Shown here in pieces: positions 22,768-33,675 of a stretch of 64,000 nt of DNA; position 1 is the first letter of the stretch; each line of letters begins with the position of its first letter. The stretch covers positions 166,937,911 through 167,001,910 of the forward strand of contig JASDDO010000014.1 of the NCBI GenBank assembly GCA_030015575.1. The letters are read 5' to 3'. The translations under genes were made by a program, and so were the position numbers. This DNA comes from Agapanthus africanus. Taxonomy: Eukaryota > Streptophyta > Magnoliopsida > Asparagales > Amaryllidaceae. The notes under the pieces were generated by a model that did no database searches, was not told the DNA's origin, and was given only the letters and a program-made list of their open reading frames with translations.

Positions 22768-22770
22768 GAG

Positions 22771-25345
22771 ATGCTGACTACGATGGCTGCACTTACCGAA
22801 CCGAAAGAAAGTTCGGAAGTATCATCAGAGCAGCGTCACGAACAAGAAACCGATGCTGACTTCTTATGTAGAATCCTCGAAAAGAAAGACAAAGAAGCCG
22901 CAGAACAAGCGGCTAACATAAAACAAATGGCACTCCTCTTCCAAGACATGGTAGGGATGGTGTTACAGCCGGACCCTCCAGCTGAAGACCCTCCAGTCAT
23001 TGTCGGAAACGATGGAGGGGAACACCTGATCCTCCTCCGGCCCTTTCAACAGCCAAAGAGGAAACTATTTCCAAGGCCGCACTGGACGACTATATAGCTC
23101 AGCAAATACGAGCTCACCAGGCGAATGAAGCGTCTGGGCAAATTGTTAAAACTGGACGACCCTATCCGAGCTGGTATGACCAAATCAGTTACCCGCCGGG
23201 ATAAATGATCCCTAAATTCCATGTGTACAAGGGGACAGAGAATCCACATCAGTATGTCGCTCAATTCAGAGCCTTATGCGGCAACACCGGAGGCGGCGAC
23301 AAACTGCTGCTTCGCCAATTCGTCGGCAGCTTAGCGGAAACAGCCTTTGAATGGTATTCAGAGCTACCTAACGACTCTATTAAAACATTTGCGGAGATGG
23401 AGCTACTGTTTACACAAAGATTCGCGAGTGCTAGTGAACGCACCCCGATAACAGCACTGATAAATGCCAGGATAAGGCCAGGTGAAACGTGGGTCTAATA
23501 CGCAACACGATGGCGGAACCTATGGTCGAAATGCGAACAATGCATAGAAGAGGCACCTGCGGTAGGCATGTTCGTGGGCACTCTCGATCGCAAGCAACCA
23601 TCTCGCAATTCATGATGTTTTTCAGGCCGACCACCTTCCAGGCCTTGATCGACAAATTAGCCCAAATGGATCAGATGGGCCATGGACCGTCTCCTCCAAA
23701 ACCAGACTCTTGAAATGAGAAAGGGAAAGTTATCGTTGTCGCCAATGCTCAACAGCAGCCGAGCAACTCAAAGCCGGTCATTCGCCAAAACGACGTGCGT
23801 CCATGCCCATCCCTCGAGGAGAGACTAGGACGTCCTTACTCGTTTCTTCAGAATAAGACAAGAAGACTGTTTGAGCTGGCAGTGCACAACAGACTCATCA
23901 ATCTTCCGAGTCCGAAACGTCCGTTGCAGCCAGGCGATCTCAACAATCCTAATTACTGCCTTTACCATCAAACGATAAGTCACCCGATCGAGGACTGTTT
24001 CGTCTTTAAGGGATGGATCGAGGATCATTACCTATAAGGCAAGTTTGCGCTGTCTAAAAAGTGGAAGGTAAACCCACCACAGCCGCACACTCTAAAGAAG
24101 ACGGACACACCGTGGACAGCTTGTTCTTTTGTTGAGGACGAAAACGATGGAGAAGACTCATCAGACGAACCCGAAGACTACGTAGCGAGTTGTCATGTGA
24201 TCTCTCACTCATTGATAGACGATAAAGAGGCTCCTTGCGTCGAGAAACCGAGGGCGGACCCTGAACCAGAAATTCTACAGCCGTCAGACGAGATGATCGA
24301 TACCTTCCTGAATGAGATTCGTCTGAAAGTTAAAGCCAATCAAGAGCGTGAAATGGCCATACTGGAAAGAACTAAACACCGCCGACTAGACCAAAGAGTC
24401 GAGGCACTTTCATCAAATCAAAAGTCATCCGCTGCGGATAAAAATAAATTCAAGACGAGGAAAAGGTTTGCTAAAGCCCTATCAGTGGGAATGAAGCTAC
24501 CACCCTCTGAAGAAAATACTCTCGGTGGAGTAGAGATGCATCCTAACTTCTGCTTATATCATCAGAAGATCATACATCCTACCGAAGACTGCTACTCCTT
24601 TAAGTGCTGGTGGCAAGGGTATGTCGCTCAAAAGCAACACTTCAACAGGACAAAGCGTGGAGCTCGTAGACATCAGAAAAATGCGATAGATGAGCGCAAA
24701 AGAGCCGCCGACGACTGTCACATAGCCGACTCCAAGGGATCGCAAATTATCACCTTCGGAAGCGACTCTGATGAAGAAGCTGCCCTCAACCCTCTCCTCA
24801 AGGAATCCATTTCAAAAATGAAAGAATTGAGGAGTTGCGAGAACGTTCAGCCATGCAATCGCACGCTACTCGAAAAAAATCTCGGCCTCGCGAACAAAGC
24901 ATCGAGCAAAAAGAATAAAGAGAAGGGAAAAACAGCCCCCATAGCCAATACTCAACAACAATCGAGTGGCCCTAGACCGGTTGTTTGCCGAAACAACAAG
25001 CGGCAACCCCTCGAGGAAAAGTTGAAACGTCCTTACTCATTTCCTCAAGATAAAACAAGGAGATTGTTCGAGCTGGCAGTGCGCGACAGACTCATCAATC
25101 TGCCGAGTCAAAAACGTCCGTTGCGGCCAGGCGATATTAACTATCTCGATTATTGCCCTTACCACCAAACGGTAGGTCACCTGATCGAGAATTGCTACGT
25201 CTTCAAAAACTGGGTTGAAAATCAATACCAACAAGGCAAGTTCGTCATATCCGAAAACTGGAAGGTGAGCCCGCCACAACCGCACGCGCCGGGAAAGATG
25301 GAGACGCCGGGGGCATCATGCTCATTCATAGGGAAAGCCCCATAG
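22771..25345 (+). pseudogene. gag: gag core and zinc modules of element C, decayed and chimeric
   Basis: It begins M-L-T-T-M-A-A-L-T and contains the Retrotrans_gag core at about 23220-23690. Zinc module 1 is at 23950-24000, module 2 at 24550-24600, and a second copy of module 1 at about 25150-25200, followed by the TAG at 25343-25345. Lesions: frameshift near 23010; stops near 23203, 23496, 23713 and 24035 (TAA/TGA mostly at CAA/CGA positions of E); and an in-gag deletion near 24120, where E has about 110 more codons. The tail after 24930 matches module 1 and its upstream linker, so the C gag is module 1 - module 2 - module 1. Confidence 0.82.
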
Positions 25346-25374
25346 ACCGAAAAGTCAATAAACTAGATATTCGC

Positions 25375-25520
25375 CTCAAATACGGCGACGGCGGACCGAA
25401 ACGTCCTTAAACTAATGGCGGACCGAAACGTTTTTAAACTAACGACGGACCGAAACGTTCTTAAACTAATGACGGACCACTACGTCCTAAAACTAGCTGA
25501 CTACCGAAACGTCTTTAAAC
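25375..25520 (+). repeat. 24-bp minisatellite after gag of C
   Basis: Repeats of GGACCGAAACGTCCTTAAAC type (about five). It marks the start of the 3' noncoding region; B has the same array at 37655-37760 right after integrase, so the deletion of pol in C ends here. Confidence 0.8.
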
Positions 25521-25589
25521 TACTACCGCAGCATCCTGAGGCTGACGAGATGAATAAAAAAAATATATATAAAAAATAAAAATAAAAAA

Positions 25590-25855
25590 AATATACGGTA
25601 TGTCCATAAGCAAAATGGGCACGGATGAAAACCCGAAAGGGCTCCGTGAGTAAAAACAGCAGGGCTACCGGCGAGTCTTGTGAAAACCCGAAAAGGCGCA
25701 ACCTCGTTAGAAAAAAAAAAAGAAAGAAAATAAAAAAGAAAACGGTATGTCCATAAGCAAAATGGGCACGGATGAAAACTCGAAAGGGCTCCGTGAGTAA
25801 AAACAGCAGGGCTACCGGCGAGGGTTTGTGAAAACCCGAAAGGGCGCAACCTCGT
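25590..25855 (+). repeat. tandem duplication of an about 155-bp block
   Basis: Two copies starting near CGGTATGTCCATAAGC and ending CAACCTCGTTA. B has one copy at 37820-37935. No coding potential; the minus-strand ORF here is a shadow of AT-rich repeats. Confidence 0.8.
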
Positions 25856-25861
25856 TAAAGA

Positions 25862-26400
25862 ACACTTACAGGGTCCTCTCGACTTTATAAGGAGAAACCA
25901 CCCACGTGAGATCCTTACGACTCACAGGGAAGTAACACACTTAGGAATCCTCACGATTCCTACGGAGAAATTACACTTGCGAGATCCTCACGACTCGTAA
26001 GGAGAACTCTCTTATGGGACCCTCACGGCTCATGAGATTTGAAAGTCTTAAGTTACAGAGACCTGAACCTATTCTTAAGCAACCCCCACAACCTTCGATA
26101 CTGCCCTACAAGTGGCTCGATACTAACCCTTGTATACAATCCACGGGCGCGAATAAACATTTCCCTAACGAAGTCCTACCCGTGACTAGGGATATATTCG
26201 CATAGTGAACAACCCTTATAAGTCCTCTCGACTCATAAGGAGAAAACCCTTTTGTAAGATCCTTACGACTTACCGGGGAACATACATTTAGGAATCCTCA
26301 CGATCCCTAAGGAGAAAACACACCTACGAGATCCTCACGACTAATAGGGAGAAATACTTTTGTGAGACCCATATGGCTCATGAAGTCAAAAGCCTTAGTC
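25862..26400 (+). repeat. hairpin cassettes C1 and C2
   Basis: Two copies (25862-26040, 26210-26395) of a five-hairpin series with conserved loop cores (TCCTCTCGA, TCCTTACGA, TCCTCACGA, TCCTCACGA, CCCTCACGG) and linkers of GGAGAAA type. Stems differ between copies but stay paired, e.g. second hairpin GTGAG/CTCAC versus GTAAG/CTTAC. Between the cassettes are TCTTAAG...CTTAAGC and TATACAATCCACGGGC. Confidence 0.85.
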
Positions 26401-26449
26401 GACGGGTTTCTAACCCTGTTTACTAAGCCACCTTTGTTCGACATTGACA

Positions 26450-26890
26450 GAGGCAAATGATGATTCGCTCCTGGCAATATCCCAGTTGTAGCGATGCTGA
26501 TGCCTAAATTGGTATCAAATTCCAAGTTCTGTCATGGCAAATGATGATTCGCTCCTGGCAATATTCCAGTTGTAGCGATGCTGATGCTAGGATTGGCATG
26601 AAGATTCCAAGTTCCACACTCGCGATAAAAAAAATCAGCGAGCCAAAAATACATATGAAATAGCCGAAATGATGAGGCAACTTGCAATGAAATCAGCAAG
26701 TAAAGATATATGCATACAAAAATAGCCGAAATGATAGAGCAACTCGCAATAAAAAGCAGCGAGTAAAAACAAAATAAATAGCCGAAATGATTGGGCACCG
26801 CGAAAAATAGCCGAAATGATGGGGCAATCGCGACTTTTGCGATATAAAAGCTGAAATGATAGAGCATCGCGGAAAGAAAATAAAAAAAAA
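26450..26890 (+). repeat. repeat block with AGCCGAAATGAT units
   Basis: A 53-bp segment (GGCAAATGATGATTCGCTCC...) is present twice (26452-, 26536-). It is followed by repeats of AGCCGAAATGAT alternating with small hairpins such as CTTGC/GCAAG, CTCGC/GCGAG and TCGC/GCGA. B has the equivalent at 38525-38875. No gene. Confidence 0.8.
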
Positions 26891-27039
26891 AATAAAAAAA
26901 ATGAATGAAACTTTTGCCCTACAGGTGAGATCATATCGATCCCTGTATACAATCCAGGGGCACAAACAAAGAGGGAAACATACCTTCCCAACAGGCTCCA
27001 CCAGAAAGCGAAGCCAAATCTCGACCGTTCATAGACAAC

Positions 27040-28560
27040 CTAAAGACGATCTCGACATTTGTCGCAATATTACATACACAATGTCAACAAAGGAAGCAAA
27101 GGAAGATCTCTAGCTTCAAGGTCTCGACGTCAAAATCGACAACTTAGAGATCACCAACGGCGTTTCTCCGCACTCCAACCAGATGCAAACGTGACGTCAA
27201 TAATCAACTTCAGAGTCGCAACGAAACGGAACCATGGCAAAGTCCCTAGTTCCAAAGACCCCATGGTCAGCAAAGCGAAGCGACGGCAAAATCTCAGCTT
27301 CATCTCAACAATCATCTCAATACAGCAGACGAGATGTTGACAACAGCGTTCCTTCGCAGTCCATCAAGATGCAGATACAACGCCAACAAAAGACCTCACG
27401 GTCAAAACAATGCGGAGTGACGGCAAAATCCTAGCTCCACCTCAGCATTCGTCTCGTTACAGCAGACGCAATGTCAACAACGGCGTTCCTTTGCAGTCCA
27501 GCAGGATGCAGATGCAACGTCAACAAAAGACCCCATGGTCAGCAAAGCGAAGCGACGGAAAAATCCCAGCTTCATCTCAACAATCATCTCGATACAGCAG
27601 ACGAGATGTTGACAACGGCGTTCCTTCGCGGTCCATCAAGATGCAGTTACAACGCCAACAAAAGACCTCACGGTCAAAACAATGCGGAGTGACGGCAAAA
27701 TCCTAGCTCCACCTTAGCATTCGTCTCGTTACAGCAGACGCAATGTCAACAACGGCGTTCCTTTGCAGTCCAGCAGGATGCAGATGCAACGTCAACAAAA
27801 GACCCCATGGTCAGCAAAGCGAAGCGACGGCAAAATCCCAGCTTCATCTCAACAATCGTCTCGATATAGCAGACGAGATGTTGACAACGGCGTTCCTTCG
27901 CAGTCCATCAAGATGCAGATACAACGCCAACAAAAGACCTCACGGTCAAAACAATGCGGAGTGACGGCAAAATCCTAGCTCCACCTCAGCATTCGTCTCG
28001 TTACAGCAGACGCAATGTCAACAATGACGTTCCTTTGCAGTCCAGCAGGATGCAGATGCAACGTCAACAAAAGACCCCATGGTCAGCAAAGCGAAGCGAC
28101 GGCAAAATCCCAGCTTCATCTCAATAATCGTCTCGATATAGCAGACGAGATGTCAACAACGGCGTTCCTTCGTAGACCATCAAGATGCAGATACAACGCC
28201 AACAAAAGACCTCACGGTCAAAACAATCCGGAGTGACGGCAAAATCCTAGCTCCACCTCAGCATTCTTCTCGTTACAGCAGATGCAATGTCAACAACAGC
28301 GTTCCTTTGCAGTCCAGCAGGATGCAGATGCAACGTCAACAAAAGACCCCATGGTCAGTAAAGCGAAGCGACGGCAAAATCCCAGCTTCATCTCAACAAT
28401 CGTCTCGATACAGCAGACGAGATGTTAACAACGACGTTCCTTCGTAGACCATCAAGATGCAGATACAACGCCAACGAAAGACCCGATGGTCAAACAAGCG
28501 GAGTAACGGCAAATTCCCAGCTCCCCCTCGGCATTCGTCTCGATACAGCAGACGAGATGT
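27040..28560 (+). repeat. 272-bp tandem repeat array in C
   Basis: The landmark CCCCATGGTC recurs at 27259, 27531, 27803, 28075 and 28347, exactly 272 bp apart, so about five copies. Each unit has two versions of a hairpin with the core CGTCTCG(A/T)TACAGCAGACG. Apparent ORFs of about 70-98 codons are recurrent by-products of the repeat. Confidence 0.92.
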
Positions 28561-28564
28561 CACG

Positions 28565-28990
28565 ACAGCGTTCTTCCCCCAACAGGGTTCAGACGCGACA
28601 ATCAAACTAACAGAGCCACGGCAAAATCCCTAGTTCCAAACCTCGACGGTTCACTAGCAACCTAGAGACAACCGCGACGTTCGTCTCGATACAGCAGACG
28701 AGATGTCACCACAGCGTTCTCCCTCCAGCAGGGTTCAGACGCGACAATCAAACAAACGGAGCCACGGCAAAATCCCTAGTTCCAAATCTCGACGGTTCAC
28801 CAGCAACCTAGAGACAACCGCGACGTTCGTCTCGATACAGCAGACGAGTTGTCACCCCAGCGTTCTTCCTCCAGCAGGGTTCAGACACGACAATCAAACA
28901 AACAGAGCCACGGCAAAATCCCTAGTTCTAAACCTCGACGGTTCACCAGCAACCTAGAGACAACCGCGACATTTGTCTCGATACAGCAGA
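28565..28990 (+). repeat. 146-bp tandem repeat array in C
   Basis: GGGTTCAGAC(G/A)CGACAATC recurs at 28585, 28731 and 28877 (period 146 bp). Each unit again carries the TCGTCTCGATACAGCAGACG hairpin core, so it is a shorter derivative of the 272-bp unit or its ancestor. Confidence 0.9.
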
Positions 28991-29619
28991 CGCGATGCCA
29001 GCAAACGAAGCAAAGGCCAAATTCCTAGCTTCAGGGTCTTGACGGCAACTCACATAAAACCTGAAAGACTATCGGAGATCATCCCACACCAGCGCGGAGT
29101 GGTTATGACTCATCGGGGCTCTCCAAAATGAGCCTAACCTCAAGTAAAAAGCGGCATGGCAAAATACCTAACGCTTGCTCTTCCGACGGTCAAACTGCCA
29201 AGGAGGATTGCTTGAAGACGTCTTGTCCAACCTCCGAAGGGATCAGAGACACGGCAGTCGCAGGGCTACTCGAACAGCACGATTGCCTATCGAGGAATAT
29301 ATCAGCTTATGCGACGGTACGACGGCCAAAACCCTAAGTACCACAGACCCTAACGGACTTCTGTCGTAAAGAGCAGAGGTTAACTGTGACGTTAGAATAT
29401 TCTTGCGAGAAATGCTCGATTCGTCTCGACTTGTGAAGAAATTGATGTCTTTGCGAGAACTTCTCGATGCAGCTCGACTCGTGAGAAAAAGCCTTAGGCA
29501 GTGGGGATTAAAAAACTCGTTTCCTAAGCACTGGAGCCCTGCAAGTCGATCCAAAACAGTCTCTTGCATACTATCCACGGGTCGCACTCTCCAAAGTCGA
29601 ATCTCGACAAGGAGGGAAA
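28991..29619 (+). other. 3' noncoding region of C, low-copy part
   Basis: No gene. Isolated repeat fragments are seen, including paired AATGCTCGATTCGTCTCGAC / ACTTCTCGATGCAGCTCGAC segments near 29410-29480 and a TATCCACGGGTCGC motif at about 29570. Confidence 0.6.
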
Positions 29620-29815
29620 CAACCGCTTACGAGTCCTCTCGACTCATAAGAGGGAAAATGCTCTTATAAGCTCCTTACGACTTATAAGAGAAAACACAAT
29701 TAGGAGTCCTCACGACCCCTAAGGAGAAAATACACATACGAGATCCTCACGATCCGTAGGGAGAAAAGTCTTTATGAGTCCCTCACGGCTCATAAAGTTG
29801 AAAAATCTTAGGTTA
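29620..29815 (+). repeat. hairpin cassette C3
   Basis: Third copy in C: TTACGAGTC/GACTCATAA, CTTATAAG/CTTATAAG, TTAGGAGTC/GACCCCTAA, ACGAG/(CCGT) and TTTATGAG/CTCATAAA around the same loops. It lies about 110 bp before the polypurine tract. Confidence 0.85.
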
Positions 29816-29904
29816 CAAGGACCCTAAACTTGTCTCCTAAGCCCTCGATTTCATGGCTACTCCTAATTTTGCACTACTTCACCCACGTACATACTTACGT
29901 GGGC

Positions 29905-29922
29905 AAAGTAATGGGGGGCATT
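29905..29922 (+). other. polypurine tract of element C
   Basis: AAAGTAATGGGGGGCATT immediately before the 3' LTR; plus-strand primer site by position and composition. Confidence 0.75.
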
Positions 29923-32232
29923 TGTTCCCGCCAAAATTTTGGCTCAAAACCCGTTCCAATAAAATAAAAATAAATAAATAAATAAATAATAATAATAAAG
30001 GAGAAAACCTCCCTTTCAGAGCAAAGTTCTGTTCAAATTCCAAGACGGGAAATGAAGCAATGCTTCTGTTTCCCCCAATCAGAGCAAAGCTCTGTTTTAA
30101 AAGATAATAAAAATCAAATCTTAAAATAAAGAAGCAACGCTTCAGCTAACTTGCGCTCTGCGCTGCGCGACACGTGGCAGCGCAGTCGCGCTGCGCGACA
30201 TGTGTCAGCGCAGTCGCGCTGCGCGACACGTGTCAGCGCAGTCGCGCTGCGCGACACGTGTCAAGCGCAGTCGCGCTGCGCGACACGTGTCAGCGCAGTC
30301 GCGCTGCGCGACACGTGTCAAGCGCAGTCGTGCTGCGCGACACGTGTCAAGCGCAGTCGCGCTGCGCGACACGTGTCAAGCGCTGGGGCGTTTGCGCCAA
30401 ACAGAATTAAATTCCAGAAAGATTTTTCTGTTCTTTTTAAAACAAGAAGATTGTCTTCTGTAAAACAGAAGCCCTTTGATCAAAGATCCAACGGTGGGGA
30501 AAATTCCCCAAATCACTCAGAGAAAAATCTCTTTAACAAATTTAACTAATTAATGGGCACTATATAAAGGCCCCTAGACCCCAATTCAGAGGGCATCAAG
30601 AACAAAAAACATCAACAACATTAAGATCGAGATTAAGAGAACTCTGAAGAATTTGAGAAGAACTCTTCAAGAACAAAAAAAGAAGAAAGGTAAAAACCTT
30701 TATAAAAGAGAAGGTTCTCTTCTGAATAGATCATTGATCTAAGAACAAGATCAATGATCTTCAATAAAAAGAAAAATAAATAATAACAGTGCCTTGCACT
30801 TTTTTATGAACCACTGGTTCCTTGGAAACAAGAAAAACTTGTTTTCTTTGATCTAAAATTGATCAAAATATAAAACAGTGACCTGCACTTGCAAAATTGG
30901 CACTGTTGCGCTCTTGGGTTGGCGCAAGCCACCAGAGAGCGCCACGTGTCAGCTCCAGAATCACTTGCGCCATGCGCTTTTAAAATAGAGCACTGCTCTC
31001 ATGAATTGGCGCAACCCACCAGAGCACACCACGTGTCAAAAGCGCAACAGCGCAGCGCACTGGCGCAGTGTACTGCGCTTACGATCACCAAAGCATGACA
31101 CGTGTCACCCCCATATGGACTTGCGCCTTGCGCTCCTCAATCGGCACAAAGCGCCTGACAAGCCACGTGGCACTCTGTCAGACTAATTAATGTGATGCAT
31201 TATCAAGGGCAGATCCCAATAAAGAAAGGTCTATCAGACTAAACAAAGTGCTATGCACTATTTAAAGGGAATAAAGCCCAAACAGAGGTCTGTCAAGCTC
31301 AAAACAGATGTTGTGCATCATTTAAAAGGGACAGAGCCCAAATAAAAAAGGCTTAGCATGCCAGAATAAAATGCAGTGCATTATTAAACATGGGCAAAGC
31401 CCTAGCACAGGCCTAATAGGCCAAAGATAAAGAAAAATGTTGAACGTCTTCAATTGGACTTAGCCCAATCATGACCATAAGTCCTCAAATTAAATTGACT
31501 GAGCACGGCTGCTCACTTAAATCAATTTACACCTGGTTCAAGGGTACATCTCTGAACTCCTCTGACATCTGTCTTTGTAATCTTTCAACGTCGTCAGAGA
31601 GGTGATGGGTCCCGACGGCCATACATCCAATGGACCCCCATGTCCCTAAACTGGAATATGGACCACTATGTTCCTAAACTGGAACAATAGAGCCAATTGC
31701 TCTCTTGTCGGATCCAAATGATCATGTTAAGTTGATCTTAGTCTGGAGATTAGACTAACGTATTCTTAAAGAACGTTTAAGTTGATCTTAGCCTCAATAT
31801 GGCTAACATATCCTTAAACTAAAACCTCAAACCCAAATCTAAGAAAATACGGATTTGGACTAATCCACGTCCTACGGGCGACGACATAAATTAGTCTCCG
31901 TATACAATCCACGGGCATCCACAAACAAAATAAACACACACGACACGAAGTGAAATTCTGGAGAAGGAGAAAGTTGTTACCGCGATGCGGTAGCGTAATT
32001 AACTGCAGGGGCTTGCGCCTGCAGGGAAGAGTGTCCCCACAATCAAAAACCCCTCAAGCGAGGGGGAATCTGACGAAGCCTGCTACATCGGCCGCATCCG
32101 TCTAAACCTCCGATACACGGTGCCATAAATCAACTTGGTATCTTCGGAGAGGTGGACGGATAAAACCAAATAGCATCTGCTTCGAATTTCAGGCAAGACG
32201 TCCAGTCCTGCGCCGTCTTTCGGAGGGGAACG
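29923..32232 (+). repeat. 3' LTR of element C
   Basis: 2,310 bp, TGTTCCCGCC...GGGGAACG (last base A to G). Array 1 (30150-30385) is a regular run of about eight 28-bp units CGCAGTCGCGCTGCGCGACA + CGTGTCAAG, more homogeneous than in the 5' LTR. TATA at 30561-30568. Followed by the ATCAC duplication. Confidence 0.93.
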
Positions 32233-32237
32233 ATCAC
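32233..32237 (+). repeat. target-site duplication of element C, right copy (ATCAC)
   Basis: Matches 19171-19175. Confidence 0.9.
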
Positions 32238-33675
32238 TTTTGGCGATGAAGATCTCCTCCTTGGGACATGCGAGCACAACCGTCCCCTATATGTCTCCGG
32301 GTACTGTCATGACATCAAGATAGGTAAAATCCTGATCGACAATGGGCCCTCCGTCAATCTCTTTAACGTAAGGGTGTTGAAGGAAATCTGCATGAGCGTT
32401 CAACACCTCGCTCGCGATAAAATCACCATCTTTGGATTTGACTCCCAGTCATCACGGACGCTTGGGTATGTAATATTGACACTACGCTTTGGGCTGCTTG
32501 TCACGGATATTAAGTTTCACGTCATTGACGCCAAGACATGCTACAATGCTTTGCTCGGCCGGCCCTGGTTACACGAGTACAACAACATCCCTTCTACACA
32601 AGATCAGTGTATGAAGTATTTCAAAGATGGTCTCGAGTATACCGTAACAGGAGAGCTGAACCCATTCTCCGTGAACGAAGTCCAAAAGTACGAAAATGCA
32701 AAATACTTCTTACCGGATTTCGAGGACACGGAAAGATGTCACAAACCGAAGAACAAAGCTATCACTACTATTCCGGTCTTCGGGAGTGACACCGAGGAGG
32801 AAGAAGAGATAGTTTACTCAGGTCCGCCCCAGTGCAACAAGCCGGGACCGTCCGCTCCTATGTTGATCTTCGGCAGCGACTCAGAAGATGAGGTCAATGC
32901 CGTATTCTCTGCTCGGCCATCAATACAAACCTTCGCTGATGAAGATCAAAGTTTGCAAGTCGCCATGGTTCCACAAAAGCATCATAAAGAGCTAAACGCG
33001 CTTGATACCTACAGTGTGGAAGAACTGCAGACATTCTACGTCCCTCCCGGGCGAAAAGGTGAAAAGGCGATCCTATTCTACCGATCCGGGGAAACCAAAG
33101 TGGAGAAAGAAATCTGGCATGGCGCGGATTCTACACCTTACAGGCTCCAGCCCATCCGTTTTCCCAGACATTACACAGACGGGCTAAAGAGACTCTTGAG
33201 ATGCCAAGGTGTACCCCTTAAGAAAACTGCGCGACAAGCACGGTTCTATAACAGGATCTGGAACGTTCCCGGAACTCAACGAAAGTTGCCCAACGGGAGA
33301 ATGGAAATGACTGGACTTGGGTATGTTCAATCCAAGAAACGGGAGCTACTCCGCGACTGCTACGTCATACATTACTTTGACAAAGAAGGAGATGCTCTGT
33401 GGGAAGATGCTAACCCTGAGCCAGAAAGAGCCCCCGCCGTGAAAATGCCCAGTCCGTCATTCGAAGAACAAATGGACAAGCTTATAAAGGAAGCAGGTCA
33501 AAAGGTTCGAGATGACCATAATCGCGAAATGGACATCTACGAGAAAGCCAGGACGCAACGCCTCCTTCAACAGGCTGTGAAAAATGAAAATGCTCCTCCT
33601 TATCAACCCGTTGTACAAAAGGCCCGACGCAGAGGCAGAAACAAACCAAAGAACAGGAAAGGCGTTCGACAGTGA
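32238..33675 (+). pseudogene. protease and PR-RT spacer of element B
   Basis: Continues the B polyprotein after C. Retropepsin region: active-site loop I-D-N-G-P-S at 32335-32352 (relatives have D-N-G-S-S, so Ser to Pro next to the catalytic Asp), then L-L-G-R-P-W-L-H near 32550. The following spacer has two acidic motifs, F-G-S-D-T-E-E-E and F-G-S-D-S-E-D-E (about 32780 and 32865). The frame is open to TGA 33673-33675. Protease would process Gag-Pol; this copy is part of a dead element. Confidence 0.85.

Larger units (their letters stand above)
19176..32232 (+). mobile_element. element C: pol-less Tat-like LTR retrotransposon nested in B
   Basis: About 13.06 kb with two 2.3-kb LTRs, primer site, polypurine tract (ATGGGGGGCATT before the 3' LTR) and a 5-bp target duplication. 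The interior holds a decayed gag with three CX2HX4HX4C modules, then no protease, RT, RNase H or integrase. From 25346 to 29922 there is only tandemly repeated, hairpin-rich DNA. It would need trans-acting proteins from an E-like relative. Confidence 0.92.

Noticed and set aside
27234..28605. Series of 60-100-codon plus-strand ORFs (S-R-Y-S-R-R-D-V-D-N type)
   Set aside because: They recur at 272-bp spacing in overlapping frames and are by-products of the tandem repeat, with no gag or pol similarity.
25595..29870. Tandem arrays of C considered as a CRISPR-like array
   Set aside because: Units of 272 and 146 bp are contiguous repeats without unique spacers, lie inside a plant retrotransposon, and no cas gene is present.
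30151..30549. 132-codon ORF with A-R-H-V-S repeats
   Set aside because: Product of the 28-bp CACGTG/GCGC array in the 3' LTR of C; several frames are open at once and the 5' LTR differs.
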